Of a stretch of 64,000 nucleotides of DNA, positions 44,975-53,549 are shown in pieces (position 1 is the stretch's first letter; each line of letters opens with the position of its first letter). A program made the translations under genes and the position numbers. Below the pieces are notes generated by a model. It did no database searches and was not told where the DNA came from. It saw only the letters and a program-made list of their open reading frames with translations. This DNA is from an uncultured Bacilli bacterium (GTDB lineage Bacteria > Bacillota_I > Bacilli_A > RF39 > UBA660), in the NCBI GenBank assembly GCA_934086935.1, contig CAKOIQ010000002.1, positions 24,394-88,393 of the forward strand, given 5' to 3'.

Positions 44975-46107
44975 TAATGGATACTACCGATAATTATAGA
45001 TTTAAAGTTTCTTTTGTATAAATCCCAGATATTAGCCTTAGGGATATTTTCTTTAACGGTAATATTTAATCTTTTAATAATTGTTCCTTGTTCAGTTAAT
45101 TCTAGAGTACCTACTTTATCACCTTTTTTAAGGGGGGCTTTTACTTTATCAGTTACAATATTAAAACTATATTCTTTATTATCATTTATTGATTCTAAAT
45201 TAGTTGCATCTTCTTGAAGAGTTATATCAACAAATTCTTTTTTACCATTTTGAACTTCAATGGTGCCGAGTTTTTGTTCTTTTTTTAAGATGGTTTTAAT
45301 TTTATAGTTAGAAAAGCCATAATTTAGTAAACTGATAGTTTCAGAATTTCTAACTTGACTAGTAGGTTCTTTCATAACAACACTTATTAATCGCATATCA
45401 TTTCTTTTAGCGGTTGATGTTAGACAGTAACCGGCATTTTTGGTGTAACCTGTCTTTAAGCCATCTAAACCGGTATAATATTTGATTAATTTATTGGTAT
45501 TGACCATCCATGTTGAAGTTCCATTGGGTTTATTTAAATATGCTTCATAGGTACTTGTGTATTTAAGTATTTGTTCATATTTAAGTAGTTCTCTTGCTAT
45601 TAATGCCATATCATAGGCTGTTGAGTAATGTCCTTCTTCATCAAGGCCATGAACGTTTTTAAAATTAGTATTTTTGCATCCTAGTTCTTTAGCTCTAGAA
45701 TTCATTCTTGAAACAAAGTTAGCGGTTGTTCCAGAAATTGCTTCTGCCATGGCAACTGCTGAATCATTGGCCGAGGCAATGGCTATTGATTTTATTAATT
45801 CTTCAGCTTTCATTTCAGTATTAGGATCTAAAAATACTTGGGAACCACCCATAGAAGAGGCATTGGTACTGATTGGTATATTATCTGTAAGATTTATCTT
45901 TCCTTCATCTACTGCTTCCATAATTAGCAATAATGTCATTATTTTAGTCATTGATGCTGGGGCTAATTTTTCATCTATTTTTTTACTATAAACTACTTTT
46001 CCAGTTGAATATTCCATCAATATTCCTGATGTTGCATTGGGAGTTAGATCTTCTGCTTTAACAAAGATGGGAAATAGTAAAAGAATAAATAATATTATTT
46101 TCTTCAT
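44974..46107 (-). CDS. D-alanyl-D-alanine carboxypeptidase (PBP5/DacF type)
   Basis: A 377-aa low-molecular-mass penicillin-binding protein that trims the terminal D-Ala from peptidoglycan stem peptides. A signal peptide (about 1-18) precedes the three motifs SMTK (Ser52-Lys55), SAN (in IAIASANDSAVAMAE) and KTG (in LDGLKTGYTKNAGYCL). A C-terminal beta domain (PBP5_C) and a final amphipathic stretch (KANIWDLYKRNFKSIIIG) that anchors the enzyme to the membrane follow. Normal length. Confidence 0.95.
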   Translation of the reverse strand: MKKIILFILLLFPIFVKAEDLTPNATSGILMEYSTGKVVYSKKIDEKLAPASMTKIMTLLLIMEAVDEGKINLTDNIPISTNASSMGGSQVFLDPNTEMKAEELIKSIAIASANDSAVAMAEAISGTTANFVSRMNSRAKELGCKNTNFKNVHGLDEEGHYSTAYDMALIARELLKYEQILKYTSTYEAYLNKPNGTSTWMVNTNKLIKYYTGLDGLKTGYTKNAGYCLTSTAKRNDMRLISVVMKEPTSQVRNSETISLLNYGFSNYKIKTILKKEQKLGTIEVQNGKKEFVDITLQEDATNLESINDNKEYSFNIVTDKVKAPLKKGDKVGTLELTEQGTIIKRLNITVKENIPKANIWDLYKRNFKSIIIGSIH

Positions 46108-46142
46108 TTAATTAATCACCTAAATAATATTATTCTAAAAAT

Positions 46143-46172
46143 ATAAAAAAAGAATTAGATTAATTCTAATGG
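46143..46172 (-). terminator. Terminator after the lipoprotein gene
   Basis: AGAATTA/TAATTCT hairpin with T7 on the minus strand, overlapping the coding end. Confidence 0.8.
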
Positions 46173-46705
46173 GCATAAGTTCCATGAATTTTTTCTAATT
46201 CTTCTTCGGTTAACGTATCAATTGTCCATGTGTCATTTACTTTTGTTAAATTAAATACGATTGTGTAAGTAACTTTGTCTTTAGTATTAGTTAATTCTTT
46301 AATTTTATATTCTAGTACTTTATTATTATCAAAGATACCATTTGTATTAAATTCTTCTTGATGATTACTAATATAAGTGCTTACTGCTGTTTGAGTTTTA
46401 TAATAGTCATATACTTCGATTTGGGTTGTTACTTCGGCATTGTCACCATCAATTTTTTCATCTTTTATTTCATATTTTAAATCTTGATATTGTTTTAAAA
46501 ATACTTCTTTATATTTTTCTTGATAAGCCGAATCTATTTGCTCACTTTTTACATAATCATCGAGTTCTTTGCTTACAGACTCAGAATTATTTTGATATTT
46601 CATTAATAGTGACTCAACTTTTTTTGTTGGTGTATTATTAAATTCACAACCAAACAAAATTATACTAAATAATAATAAACTAAAGACTAATATTTTATTT
46701 TTCAT
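46166..46705 (-). CDS. Lipoprotein, unknown
   Basis: A 179-aa lipoprotein. The signal peptide ends in the lipobox ILFGC with Cys20 as the acylated residue, followed by a short linker and a helical/strand domain rich in Lys, Glu and Tyr (VESLLMKYQNNSESVSKELD; DGDNAEVTTQIEVYDYYKT). This pattern resembles small lipoproteins of the NTF2/DUF4878-like kind, but the match is weak. It is a single gene with its own terminator. Confidence 0.75.
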   Translation of the reverse strand: MKNKILVFSLLLFSIILFGCEFNNTPTKKVESLLMKYQNNSESVSKELDDYVKSEQIDSAYQEKYKEVFLKQYQDLKYEIKDEKIDGDNAEVTTQIEVYDYYKTQTAVSTYISNHQEEFNTNGIFDNNKVLEYKIKELTNTKDKVTYTIVFNLTKVNDTWTIDTLTEEELEKIHGTYAH

Positions 46706-46750
46706 TTTCTCTCCTTTGTATTATTATGTATTTTTTAATTTTTATTATAC

Positions 46751-46774
46751 AAAAAAAGAGAAATTAAATTTCTC
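46751..46774 (-). terminator. Terminator after the 46.8-50.1 kb gene set
   Basis: GAGAAATT/AATTTCTC hairpin with T7 on the minus strand. Confidence 0.85.
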
Positions 46775-47027
46775 CTTCTAAAACTAAGTCATTAAATTTA
46801 GCAACAAAGATAGCTGATAATTGATTATATGTTAGTTCATCGGCTACTGTTTCTAAATATGTTGTGCCATCTTCAACGATTTCTTCAAATATTTGTGATT
46901 CTTCAAGTGGTGTATTATCGTCTGCCAATTTTGTTGCTAAGAAGTATGTTTTTCCATCTTGTTCTGTACTATCAACTAGATAGTATTTTTCGTTTTCATC
47001 TAAAGTTACAATTGTATCAATTTTCAT
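46764..47027 (-). CDS. DUF1292-like small acidic protein
   Basis: An 87-aa acidic cytoplasmic protein of the DUF1292 type: DTIVTLDENEKYYLVDSTEQ followed by KTYFLATKLADD and a repeated Glu-rich beta pattern. The family's function is unknown; members are usually encoded next to yrzL or ribosomal RNA processing genes, unlike here. It overlaps the previous gene by 4 bases (ATGA) and closes the four-gene set of unknowns. Confidence 0.65.
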   Translation of the reverse strand: MKIDTIVTLDENEKYYLVDSTEQDGKTYFLATKLADDNTPLEESQIFEEIVEDGTTYLETVADELTYNQLSAIFVAKFNDLVLEGEI

Positions 47028-47593
47028 TTTAAATGTCTCCCTTCATTATTCTTTGTGGCATAATACCCTTCATTTTGAATTGCATTTACTCTTCTTTGAA
47101 ATTCTCTAGATACTAAGCCATTTTCATTTGCTTCTTTCATAGCAGCTGCTTCTTTTTCTTTTTGTTTCTTTTTGGCTTCTTCTAGGATTTTACGAGTTTC
47201 AGCATAATCTCTCCATTTTTTTTCTTCTGCTTCAGCTGTGGCAGCTTTTCTTTCTTCTTCAGTTCCTTGAAAGTATTTTTCTTCAATTCTCTGATCATTA
47301 TTTTCATTATAGTAATTTTTTACGTTTTTACTAATATTTTGACATTTTTTAAAGACACTATAAATTCTATCTGCAACTATTTTACAAAAACTATTATTTT
47401 CACGGTTATTAACTACAGCGTTGTAGCCTATTGCTGCTGCCCACATTGCAATTTTTACTGTAATAGGATAAGCAATTAAGGTAGTTGCAACGGCTGCACC
47501 ATACATGCCTAACTTAATTTTTGAAAACACTTCTTCTTTTTCTGCAAATACTTCACGTGCTTCTTTTGTATCAGTTACTTTATATCTAGCCAT
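47024..47593 (-). CDS. Unknown protein with two hydrophobic segments and a coiled coil
   Basis: A 189-aa protein. A short charged N-terminus is followed by a hydrophobic region (about 29-60: GMYGAAVATTLIAYPITVKI, AMWAAAIGYNAVV) able to form one or two membrane helices, then a long Lys/Glu/Ala-rich coiled coil (residues about 110-160). No family was recognised. It lies 9 bases after the 685-aa gene and overlaps the DUF1292-like gene, so it belongs to their operon. Confidence 0.6.
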   Translation of the reverse strand: MARYKVTDTKEAREVFAEKEEVFSKIKLGMYGAAVATTLIAYPITVKIAMWAAAIGYNAVVNNRENNSFCKIVADRIYSVFKKCQNISKNVKNYYNENNDQRIEEKYFQGTEEERKAATAEAEEKKWRDYAETRKILEEAKKKQKEKEAAAMKEANENGLVSREFQRRVNAIQNEGYYATKNNEGRHLK

Positions 47594-47602
47594 TTATTCC
47601 TC

Positions 47603-49660
47603 CTAAAATTTAATTTCAAATTCTGGTTCTTCTTTAACAGGCTCAACACCTCTTTGATGATTAATTTCAGCAGTTACGTCATCTGCCTCTTTTATTAATT
47701 CTTCTTCATTAAGGTCTTTGGCTTTTTCTTTTATTGATTGTACTATATCTTTTAATTTATCTGAAATTGCTTTGCCAGATTTTGATGTTACTGTTGACCA
47801 CAATGATGCGATTCTTACTCTTAATGGAGTTTTTTCACTATTGGCAAGACCCATTATTGCACTTAAAATTGAATTTTTCTTTGTTTTTTCATCAGTAGCT
47901 GGTTCTACGTTTGTAACTGGTTTTCTACCAAGATTTATTGCATGTCTTTCTTCAAAATTTGGTTTTGCTTCGGCTTCTTGTTCTACTTCATTTAGAACTT
48001 CACTTACAGTTTCAGCTTCTTTTGGTTCTTCAGTTACAGGTTCTTCTGTTGCTGTTGATGGTGTTACAGGGGTTTCGTGTGTAATTGTTTCTTCAACAAC
48101 TGGTGTTTCAGTTGTTGGTTCTACAACTGGAGTTTCTGCTGTTACCTCTTCATCATTTTTAGCAGCACGTTTTTGTCTTTCTTGTTCTAGTTTTTCATTA
48201 TACATTTTAACATAACTTGGTGATATCATGAATGAATCAGCTGAGAAGTAATTTTCATATCCTTCTAATTTAAGGAATTTTCTTAATCCTTTATAGAATA
48301 CTCTTTCAACTTTAATTTCATCATGAAGTTTCATTTTTCTTGCTTCAATATCGGCACCATTATAACCTCGACTATTTTTTAAGATGGCTTTGTTATAATA
48401 TCCTGGCCAACAAGGTGTTACTTTCATACCAGGCATGATTAAACTAGTTGTAGCTTTATGTGCTTTCATTGAAGCTTTAAATTCTTCTGTCATTTGTTTT
48501 GTTGTTAAGAATAAGTCTTTTGGAACTTTTTTATCTGTTCCTTTAATAACTATATAATCTTTACCATCTACTTTTTCTTCTTTGGCTACTTCTATTTCAT
48601 CACCGTAACGATAAAGATCTCTTAAATCATCATAAAATGAATCATTTTCTGGAAATCCTACGAAATGTAGTCCTGAATTTGTCTTATCAGTTTCTTCTAC
48701 TGGGCTTGCTGGAGTTGGTTCATCACTTGGAGTTGAAGATGTTTCTGATTTAGGTGCTTCTGTTACTGGAGATACAGTTGGATTTTCAATTGTTTCGGTT
48801 GCAACTGGTGTCTCAGGGGTTATTTCTGGAGTAACTGGAGCAACTGTTTCGGTTTTAGCACCAAATGTTGCTAATTTAGCTTCTATATTTGTTAAATCTT
48901 TTGTGTAAAATTCTAATTGTTTTGTTGAAGTAAATCTATCATGAAATGGTTTATAAACTTTAGCAATTTCATCTAAGATTTGATTTTTTTCTGCCATTAT
49001 CGCATATCCACCCATTAATGATAATTGGTGAATATGTTTTTCGTATAATATTTCTAAACGATTTTGATTAAAAATATATTTGCTTCCTTCTGCTACAATA
49101 TCTTTCTTTAATTTACTTAATCTTGCTGTTACTTTAGAAATTTCAGTAAAATTATTAGGATCTTTAGTTGTTAATTCTTTATATTTGGTATGTAAAGAAA
49201 TGAATTCTTCTTGCTTTTTAGCAAATTTTTTCATATCAAAAGGATTTTTAAACATTTCTGAAATTTCTTTTTTGATTTCTTGATATTTTCTATCATTAGC
49301 CCATGTGGGATTTTTTTCGATACATGCAAATAATTTTTGAAGTAAACCAGTGCCGTCTTCTTTCATCATGGCATTTCTAAAATCAATTTCATAGTCAGTT
49401 AATGATTTTTTATTTAATTCTGTATAATAATTAACTAATTCACTAACTCTTTCATGTTCTTTTCTTACTGTTACTTCTTCTGATGTTTTATTAAATTCTG
49501 ACGTTAATTTTCCTAAACTAGATTGAATTGTACTAACTTGACTTGCTAATTCTTCATATTTGTTTTTGAATGCTTCTAATTTAGCAATTGTTTCAGCATC
49601 TAATCCATCACTATTTAATAAGTTATTAATTTGATTTAAATCAACGTGACTTCCGTTCAT
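47603..49660 (-). CDS. Large cytoplasmic scaffold-like protein with two Pro/Thr/Glu linkers
   Basis: A 685-aa protein with no signal or membrane segment. An N-terminal coiled-coil region (about 1-270) is followed by a low-complexity linker of EPT repeats (about 270-335, ETPVATETIENPTVSPVTEA), a compact domain (about 335-510, with VGFPENDSFYDDLRDLYRYG and LIMPGMKVTPCWPGYYNKAIL), a second linker (about 515-585, ETPVVEPTTETPVVEETITH) and a helical C-terminus. The two linkers with globular blocks between them suggest a scaffold. No family was recognised. A TATAAT lies upstream of the start, and the gene begins 50 bases after the 139-aa coiled-coil gene. Confidence 0.6.
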   Translation of the reverse strand: MNGSHVDLNQINNLLNSDGLDAETIAKLEAFKNKYEELASQVSTIQSSLGKLTSEFNKTSEEVTVRKEHERVSELVNYYTELNKKSLTDYEIDFRNAMMKEDGTGLLQKLFACIEKNPTWANDRKYQEIKKEISEMFKNPFDMKKFAKKQEEFISLHTKYKELTTKDPNNFTEISKVTARLSKLKKDIVAEGSKYIFNQNRLEILYEKHIHQLSLMGGYAIMAEKNQILDEIAKVYKPFHDRFTSTKQLEFYTKDLTNIEAKLATFGAKTETVAPVTPEITPETPVATETIENPTVSPVTEAPKSETSSTPSDEPTPASPVEETDKTNSGLHFVGFPENDSFYDDLRDLYRYGDEIEVAKEEKVDGKDYIVIKGTDKKVPKDLFLTTKQMTEEFKASMKAHKATTSLIMPGMKVTPCWPGYYNKAILKNSRGYNGADIEARKMKLHDEIKVERVFYKGLRKFLKLEGYENYFSADSFMISPSYVKMYNEKLEQERQKRAAKNDEEVTAETPVVEPTTETPVVEETITHETPVTPSTATEEPVTEEPKEAETVSEVLNEVEQEAEAKPNFEERHAINLGRKPVTNVEPATDEKTKKNSILSAIMGLANSEKTPLRVRIASLWSTVTSKSGKAISDKLKDIVQSIKEKAKDLNEEELIKEADDVTAEINHQRGVEPVKEEPEFEIKF

Positions 49661-49698
49661 ATTAATCGTCCTTCTTTCGCTTTTGTATTATATCATAA

Positions 49699-49730
49699 TA
49701 ACTATGTGTTTATCTACACATAGTTTTTTT
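49699..49730 (-). terminator. Hairpin at the 3' end of the 139-aa gene
   Basis: AACTATGTG/CACATAGTT, with the stop codon of the 49714-50133 gene inside the loop. On the minus strand the following T-run is interrupted (TTATTATG), so it may only attenuate transcription into the 685-aa gene. Confidence 0.5.
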
Positions 49731-50133
49731 CATCTAACATTGATACTTCTAGTTCATGATCTAAATCAATATTCTCTAAATCATATTCTTTTTGAATTTC
49801 TAGAAGGTTTATTGTTTCATCTTTAACAATAGATATTCTGGTATTAATTCTGCTTACTAAATCATCTAGTATTTCTTTTACTCTAAAATCTAATGAGTTT
49901 AAATCTTTATCTAAAGATATACGTTCATTTTCATTTATTGTGCTTACACGATCTAGGTATCTTTTTTTCAAATTATGTTCTTCTAGTATGTCATCAATTT
50001 GAACTGCATATTTTAATACCTCCGCAACTAATGAATCAATATTTTCATTTAAAGATTTTACTTTAAATGCTGCTAAAACTCTTAAAGTTGCTTCTTTTTC
50101 TTCTTTTGTTTCAAATAATATATCGTTGTTCAT
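49714..50133 (-). CDS. Small coiled-coil protein, unknown
   Basis: A 139-aa, highly charged helical protein (for example KYAVQIDDILEEHNLKKRYL; LNSLDFRVKEILDDLVSRIN-like heptads) with no signal or membrane segment. It starts 12 bases after the large surface protein gene with a GGAGGAAA ribosome site, so it is probably cotranscribed with it. The coiled coil suggests a partner of the 685-aa coiled-coil protein encoded next. Confidence 0.55.
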   Translation of the reverse strand: MNNDILFETKEEKEATLRVLAAFKVKSLNENIDSLVAEVLKYAVQIDDILEEHNLKKRYLDRVSTINENERISLDKDLNSLDFRVKEILDDLVSRINTRISIVKDETINLLEIQKEYDLENIDLDHELEVSMLDEKNYV

Positions 50134-50145
50134 TTTTCCTCCTTA

Positions 50146-52206
50146 TTAACTAGCTGAACTTATTACATATGGATTACTTGATGTTCCGTCACCACTAGAT
50201 ATTTTTACTGTTGGTTTTAATGAAATTGCAGGTCTTACTTTATAACTAGAACTTGCTGATGAAAATTCTAGTAAACCATTGGATGTAACTGTGAAGATAG
50301 ATGATGAATTGTTACTGGAACCATTTACCTTAAAGTATCCAGCCGGTGTCATTGTCCACCAGCTATCGCTTGTGGCATTTTCCATTAAGTAATAATTTGA
50401 ATTTGGTCTTAAAATCGAACCGCCGGCGTAAATCACTTCATCTAAAGTAAGTAAGCCAATTTTATATCCATTTAATGCCTTGTTTCCTTCACCACTTTGA
50501 CCGGCTGTAAAACTTGAAGCAATGTTTGACTCACTTGGAATTTCACATTTTAATGTTGGTTTGGCATTAGTAATATTATAGTTTACAAATCTTTGGAAAT
50601 CACTACTTGAAATTACGTTTTTAATACTTGACGATGTTTGGGTTGATGAGAAAACATTTCTTGTAGTTCCTGCATAAAGAGTTAAAGATGTTCCATAGCC
50701 CGGAGAAGAAGTAAAATCTGATGTTTCATGGCCGTAAGGAGCAAATTTACCTGTAGTTCCCTTTGATTTATCATTACACCATACAGCATCGGCTATATAT
50801 GAGTCATATGTTTTTAAATTCGTATCATACCATGTTTTTAATGTTGTTAAGATATTACTGTCATTTGTTGGTGTATGGGTACTTGCATAGTCTGTTGAAC
50901 CAGCTGTGCCATACATATATCCAACATATGCGTTATCATTTGAGTTTGTATTGAATTGAGTACTTGTAGTACTAACAAAAGCGTTGCTTGGTTCTGTAAC
51001 TGTACAACTAGCACTACTATTATTATAAAGAGTTAACTTGATGTTTCCATTTCCTTCGATTCTGACGATTCTCCAGCACATTCCCGCAAATGATACAAAA
51101 TTGTTTGTTACATCTCCACGGTAGTAGTAAGATGTGCCAAAACTATCAGTGGTACCAGCAAATGTAGATTCATTTGTAGTTTGTGTTTTATCTACCATTG
51201 ACAAGAACATCACTAATCCTTGGAATGGAGCTAAGTTATTTACATACCAAATTTTGCCATCATATTGAATATAATTTCCTACTAATGTTTGTAATCCTGT
51301 GGTATCACTTAAAGATATCGTATATGAATTTGTGAATGTCTCATTAGTGCAATATTTACAATATGAAGAACTATAATATATTTTTTCATTAGCTAAATTA
51401 GTTAAGGGAATAGACATTGTTCCAGTTGCACTTGTTGTTAAAGAAGGTGCTTCCCCTATTTGGGTTTGTGGGATTGTTAATGGGTTGTTAGATTTTAAAG
51501 CAGCTAGTAGGGTTCCAGTTGCTGATGTATTCCATCCTTTTGGTGCTACATTATCATTAGGTATTGAATTTCCTTCAATTACTAATTGTAAATGAGTTTC
51601 AGCTCCAATAACGCTATTTGGTAAATTAACGTCATTTCTTAACCAAATTCGAACATAAAATTCTTTTGTTTGACCTGGGTTAATAACATCATTAACATTT
51701 GGAGTTAATGATGAGCTTGGAAAGATTAAGATTTTATCTGTAATATTTAAACCTTCAGAACTTGCTAAAGTTTTAACTGCTTCATAATTTGTTTCATATT
51801 TAATATAATATAAATCCAATAAGTTTAAAGTGCCACTAGGATTATTAGTTCCACCAGAAATATAATTAGGATTTACTTGAAGATATGTTTTAAATTGATA
51901 TGGAATTGTTCCCGTGTTTGAGATTTTGAATCTATATATATTATCAGTTGCATTTAAAGCATCAGTATCACTAATTTGTCTAATATCATCAATATTTAAA
52001 GCATCAGAACTTGATAAAGTTTGGCCTGAATTGTTTAAATAAGATATAACAAAATTAGGTGTTGTTACAGTATGAATATTACTATCAACCGTACTGCTTT
52101 GAAATAATGCATATGATGAACCTGTAACAATAAAAGCTATCAATGCTAGGGATACTAAAGATAAAATTGCTTGTTTTTTAATTAGTTTGTTTATACTCAT
52201 AAGCAT
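50146..52206 (-). CDS. Large surface protein, TasA/camelysin-like N-terminus
   Basis: A 686-aa exported protein. After a signal segment (about 10-35, ending GSSYALFQSSTVDSN) it has a TasA/camelysin-like beta region, then the module also found in the 11360-14311 protein: SYYYRGDVTNNFVSFAGMCW followed by RIVRIEGNGNIKL, and the end block GLLTLDEVIYAGG ... VRPAISLKPTVKIS ... SGDGTSSNPYVISS. It has no DUF285 repeats and no sortase motif. The ATG at 52206 has a GAGG ribosome site four bases upstream; an ATG at 52200 is possible. It is likely a surface-exposed fibre or adhesin component. Its promoter is divergent to rpsT. Confidence 0.8.
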   Translation of the reverse strand: MLMSINKLIKKQAILSLVSLALIAFIVTGSSYALFQSSTVDSNIHTVTTPNFVISYLNNSGQTLSSSDALNIDDIRQISDTDALNATDNIYRFKISNTGTIPYQFKTYLQVNPNYISGGTNNPSGTLNLLDLYYIKYETNYEAVKTLASSEGLNITDKILIFPSSSLTPNVNDVINPGQTKEFYVRIWLRNDVNLPNSVIGAETHLQLVIEGNSIPNDNVAPKGWNTSATGTLLAALKSNNPLTIPQTQIGEAPSLTTSATGTMSIPLTNLANEKIYYSSSYCKYCTNETFTNSYTISLSDTTGLQTLVGNYIQYDGKIWYVNNLAPFQGLVMFLSMVDKTQTTNESTFAGTTDSFGTSYYYRGDVTNNFVSFAGMCWRIVRIEGNGNIKLTLYNNSSASCTVTEPSNAFVSTTSTQFNTNSNDNAYVGYMYGTAGSTDYASTHTPTNDSNILTTLKTWYDTNLKTYDSYIADAVWCNDKSKGTTGKFAPYGHETSDFTSSPGYGTSLTLYAGTTRNVFSSTQTSSSIKNVISSSDFQRFVNYNITNAKPTLKCEIPSESNIASSFTAGQSGEGNKALNGYKIGLLTLDEVIYAGGSILRPNSNYYLMENATSDSWWTMTPAGYFKVNGSSNNSSSIFTVTSNGLLEFSSASSSYKVRPAISLKPTVKISSGDGTSSNPYVISSAS

Positions 52207-52228
52207 ATAACCTCTATTTTCTATTACA

Positions 52229-52257
52229 ATAATATCAAATAATAATTTTTTTAGCAA
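52229..52257 (-). promoter_or_regulatory. Promoter of the 50.1-52.2 kb surface protein
   Basis: TTGCTA (52252-52257), a 17-base spacer and TATTAT (52229-52234) on the minus strand, back to back with the rpsT promoter. Confidence 0.6.
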
Positions 52258-52265
52258 TATTTTAT

Positions 52266-52294
52266 TTGCTTTTTAACATATTTTTTGATACAAT
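52266..52294 (+). promoter_or_regulatory. rpsT promoter
   Basis: TTGCTT (52266-52271), a 17-base spacer and TACAAT (52289-52294), followed by a GGAAGGAGCG ribosome site. Confidence 0.7.
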
Positions 52295-52326
52295 CATAAA
52301 TGTATTTAAGGAAGGAGCGTAAACTA

Positions 52327-52590
52327 ATGCCTAATATTAAAAGTTCTAAAAAGACAGTTAAAACAGATAAGGTAAAAACTGTTAGTAATACTTCATATAC
52401 TTCAAGAGTAAAAAATGGTATGAAAAAACTAGAAAAAGCAGTTAAAGAAAATGATAAAGTAAAAGCTAATGAAATCCTAAAAACAACTTTATCTAATATC
52501 GATAAATGCGCTAGTAAAGGATTAATGAAACAAAATACTTGTGATAGACAAAAAGCAAGATTAAATAAAAAAGTAAAAGAAATGAACTAA
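52327..52590 (+). CDS. rpsT: 30S ribosomal protein S20
   Basis: An 87-aa basic helical S20, starting MPNIKSSKKTVKTDK, with the helical core SRVKNGMKKLEKAVKENDKV and ending in the KGLMKQNTCDRQKARLNKKV block. The ATG at 52327 follows a GGAAGGAGCG ribosome site; the upstream frame start at 52300 lacks one. Single gene with its own promoter and terminator. Confidence 0.93.
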   Translation: MPNIKSSKKTVKTDKVKTVSNTSYTSRVKNGMKKLEKAVKENDKVKANEILKTTLSNIDKCASKGLMKQNTCDRQKARLNKKVKEMN

Positions 52591-52620
52591 TGAACATTTC
52601 TTTTTTTTTATTATTTTGTT
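52578..52620 (+). terminator. rpsT terminator
   Basis: GAAATG/CATTTC hairpin overlapping the stop codon, followed by T9. Confidence 0.75.
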
Positions 52621-52640
52621 ATTATATATTTGTGATGATA

Positions 52641-53549
52641 ATGAAAAAAATAATTAAATTAATACTTACCTTACTAATAATATTTGGATGTTTTTATTAT
52701 TTAGATGAAATAACAACTTATGTATCAAAATTTTTAGGAAATAAGCCTAAAGTTATGATTAGTAATCCGAATGAATATTATAAAAAAATAGATTATGAAT
52801 TTGTTTCTGATAGTAAAGATTTTATACCTTATAGTAAAGAAGATTTATATGATATATTCTACTCTATTTTTAATCGAGGTTATGATACTTTTACTTTTTA
52901 TTGTCCAGAAGAATATAAAGAATGTATTAGTGATGTCCAAAGTATAAGTGATGAATCTAGTATGATTACTCATATTAATAATTTTGTTAGTCCATTTAAT
53001 AGTTATAGTAATGTAAAAATTACTTGTGGTATTAGTAGTGGTGAGGTTAATATTGAAGTTACTAAATTGTATAGTAAAGAAGATATTGATATTATTAATA
53101 AGAAAATAGATGAAATAATTAAAAGTACTATAAAAGATGATATGGATGATGATGATAAAGTTTTAGCTATTCATGATTATATTATTAATCATACTAAATA
53201 TGATGTATTAAGAGAAAAAGGAACTAGTAAATATAAATCAAATACTGCTTATGGTGCTTTAATTGAAGGTTATGCAGTATGTGGAGGTTATGCTGATGCA
53301 ATGAGTTTATTTTTAGATAGATTTAATATTAAAAATTATAAAATATCTACAGATACTCATGTTTGGAATGCCATATATATTAATGACAACTGGTTACATT
53401 TAGATTTAACTTGGGATGATCCAGTACTAGAAAATTCTTCTCAAGATACCCTACTTCATAAATTTTATTTAATTGATACTAAAAAATTAGAAGACTATAA
53501 GATTACAGATCATGAATATGATAAGACTATCTATTCAGAGCTTTCTTAG
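52641..53549 (+). CDS. Membrane-anchored transglutaminase-like protein
   Basis: A 302-aa protein with an N-terminal membrane segment (about 3-20) and an outside transglutaminase-like domain. The catalytic triad is visible: Cys in EGYAVCGGYADAMSLFL, His in TDTHVWNAIYI, Asp in WLHLDLTWDDPV. Such domains act as proteases or crosslinkers. The ATG at 52641 was chosen; the longer frame from 52590 would run through the rpsT terminator. It is convergent with the permease gene and their 3' ends overlap by 23 bases. Confidence 0.85.
   Translation: MKKIIKLILTLLIIFGCFYYLDEITTYVSKFLGNKPKVMISNPNEYYKKIDYEFVSDSKDFIPYSKEDLYDIFYSIFNRGYDTFTFYCPEEYKECISDVQSISDESSMITHINNFVSPFNSYSNVKITCGISSGEVNIEVTKLYSKEDIDIINKKIDEIIKSTIKDDMDDDDKVLAIHDYIINHTKYDVLREKGTSKYKSNTAYGALIEGYAVCGGYADAMSLFLDRFNIKNYKISTDTHVWNAIYINDNWLHLDLTWDDPVLENSSQDTLLHKFYLIDTKKLEDYKITDHEYDKTIYSELS

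Noticed and set aside
47718..48215. Rightward 165-codon frame rich in Ser and Val
   Set aside because: It is the complement of the Pro/Thr/Glu linker of the 685-aa protein; repeats of this kind leave the opposite frame open by composition.
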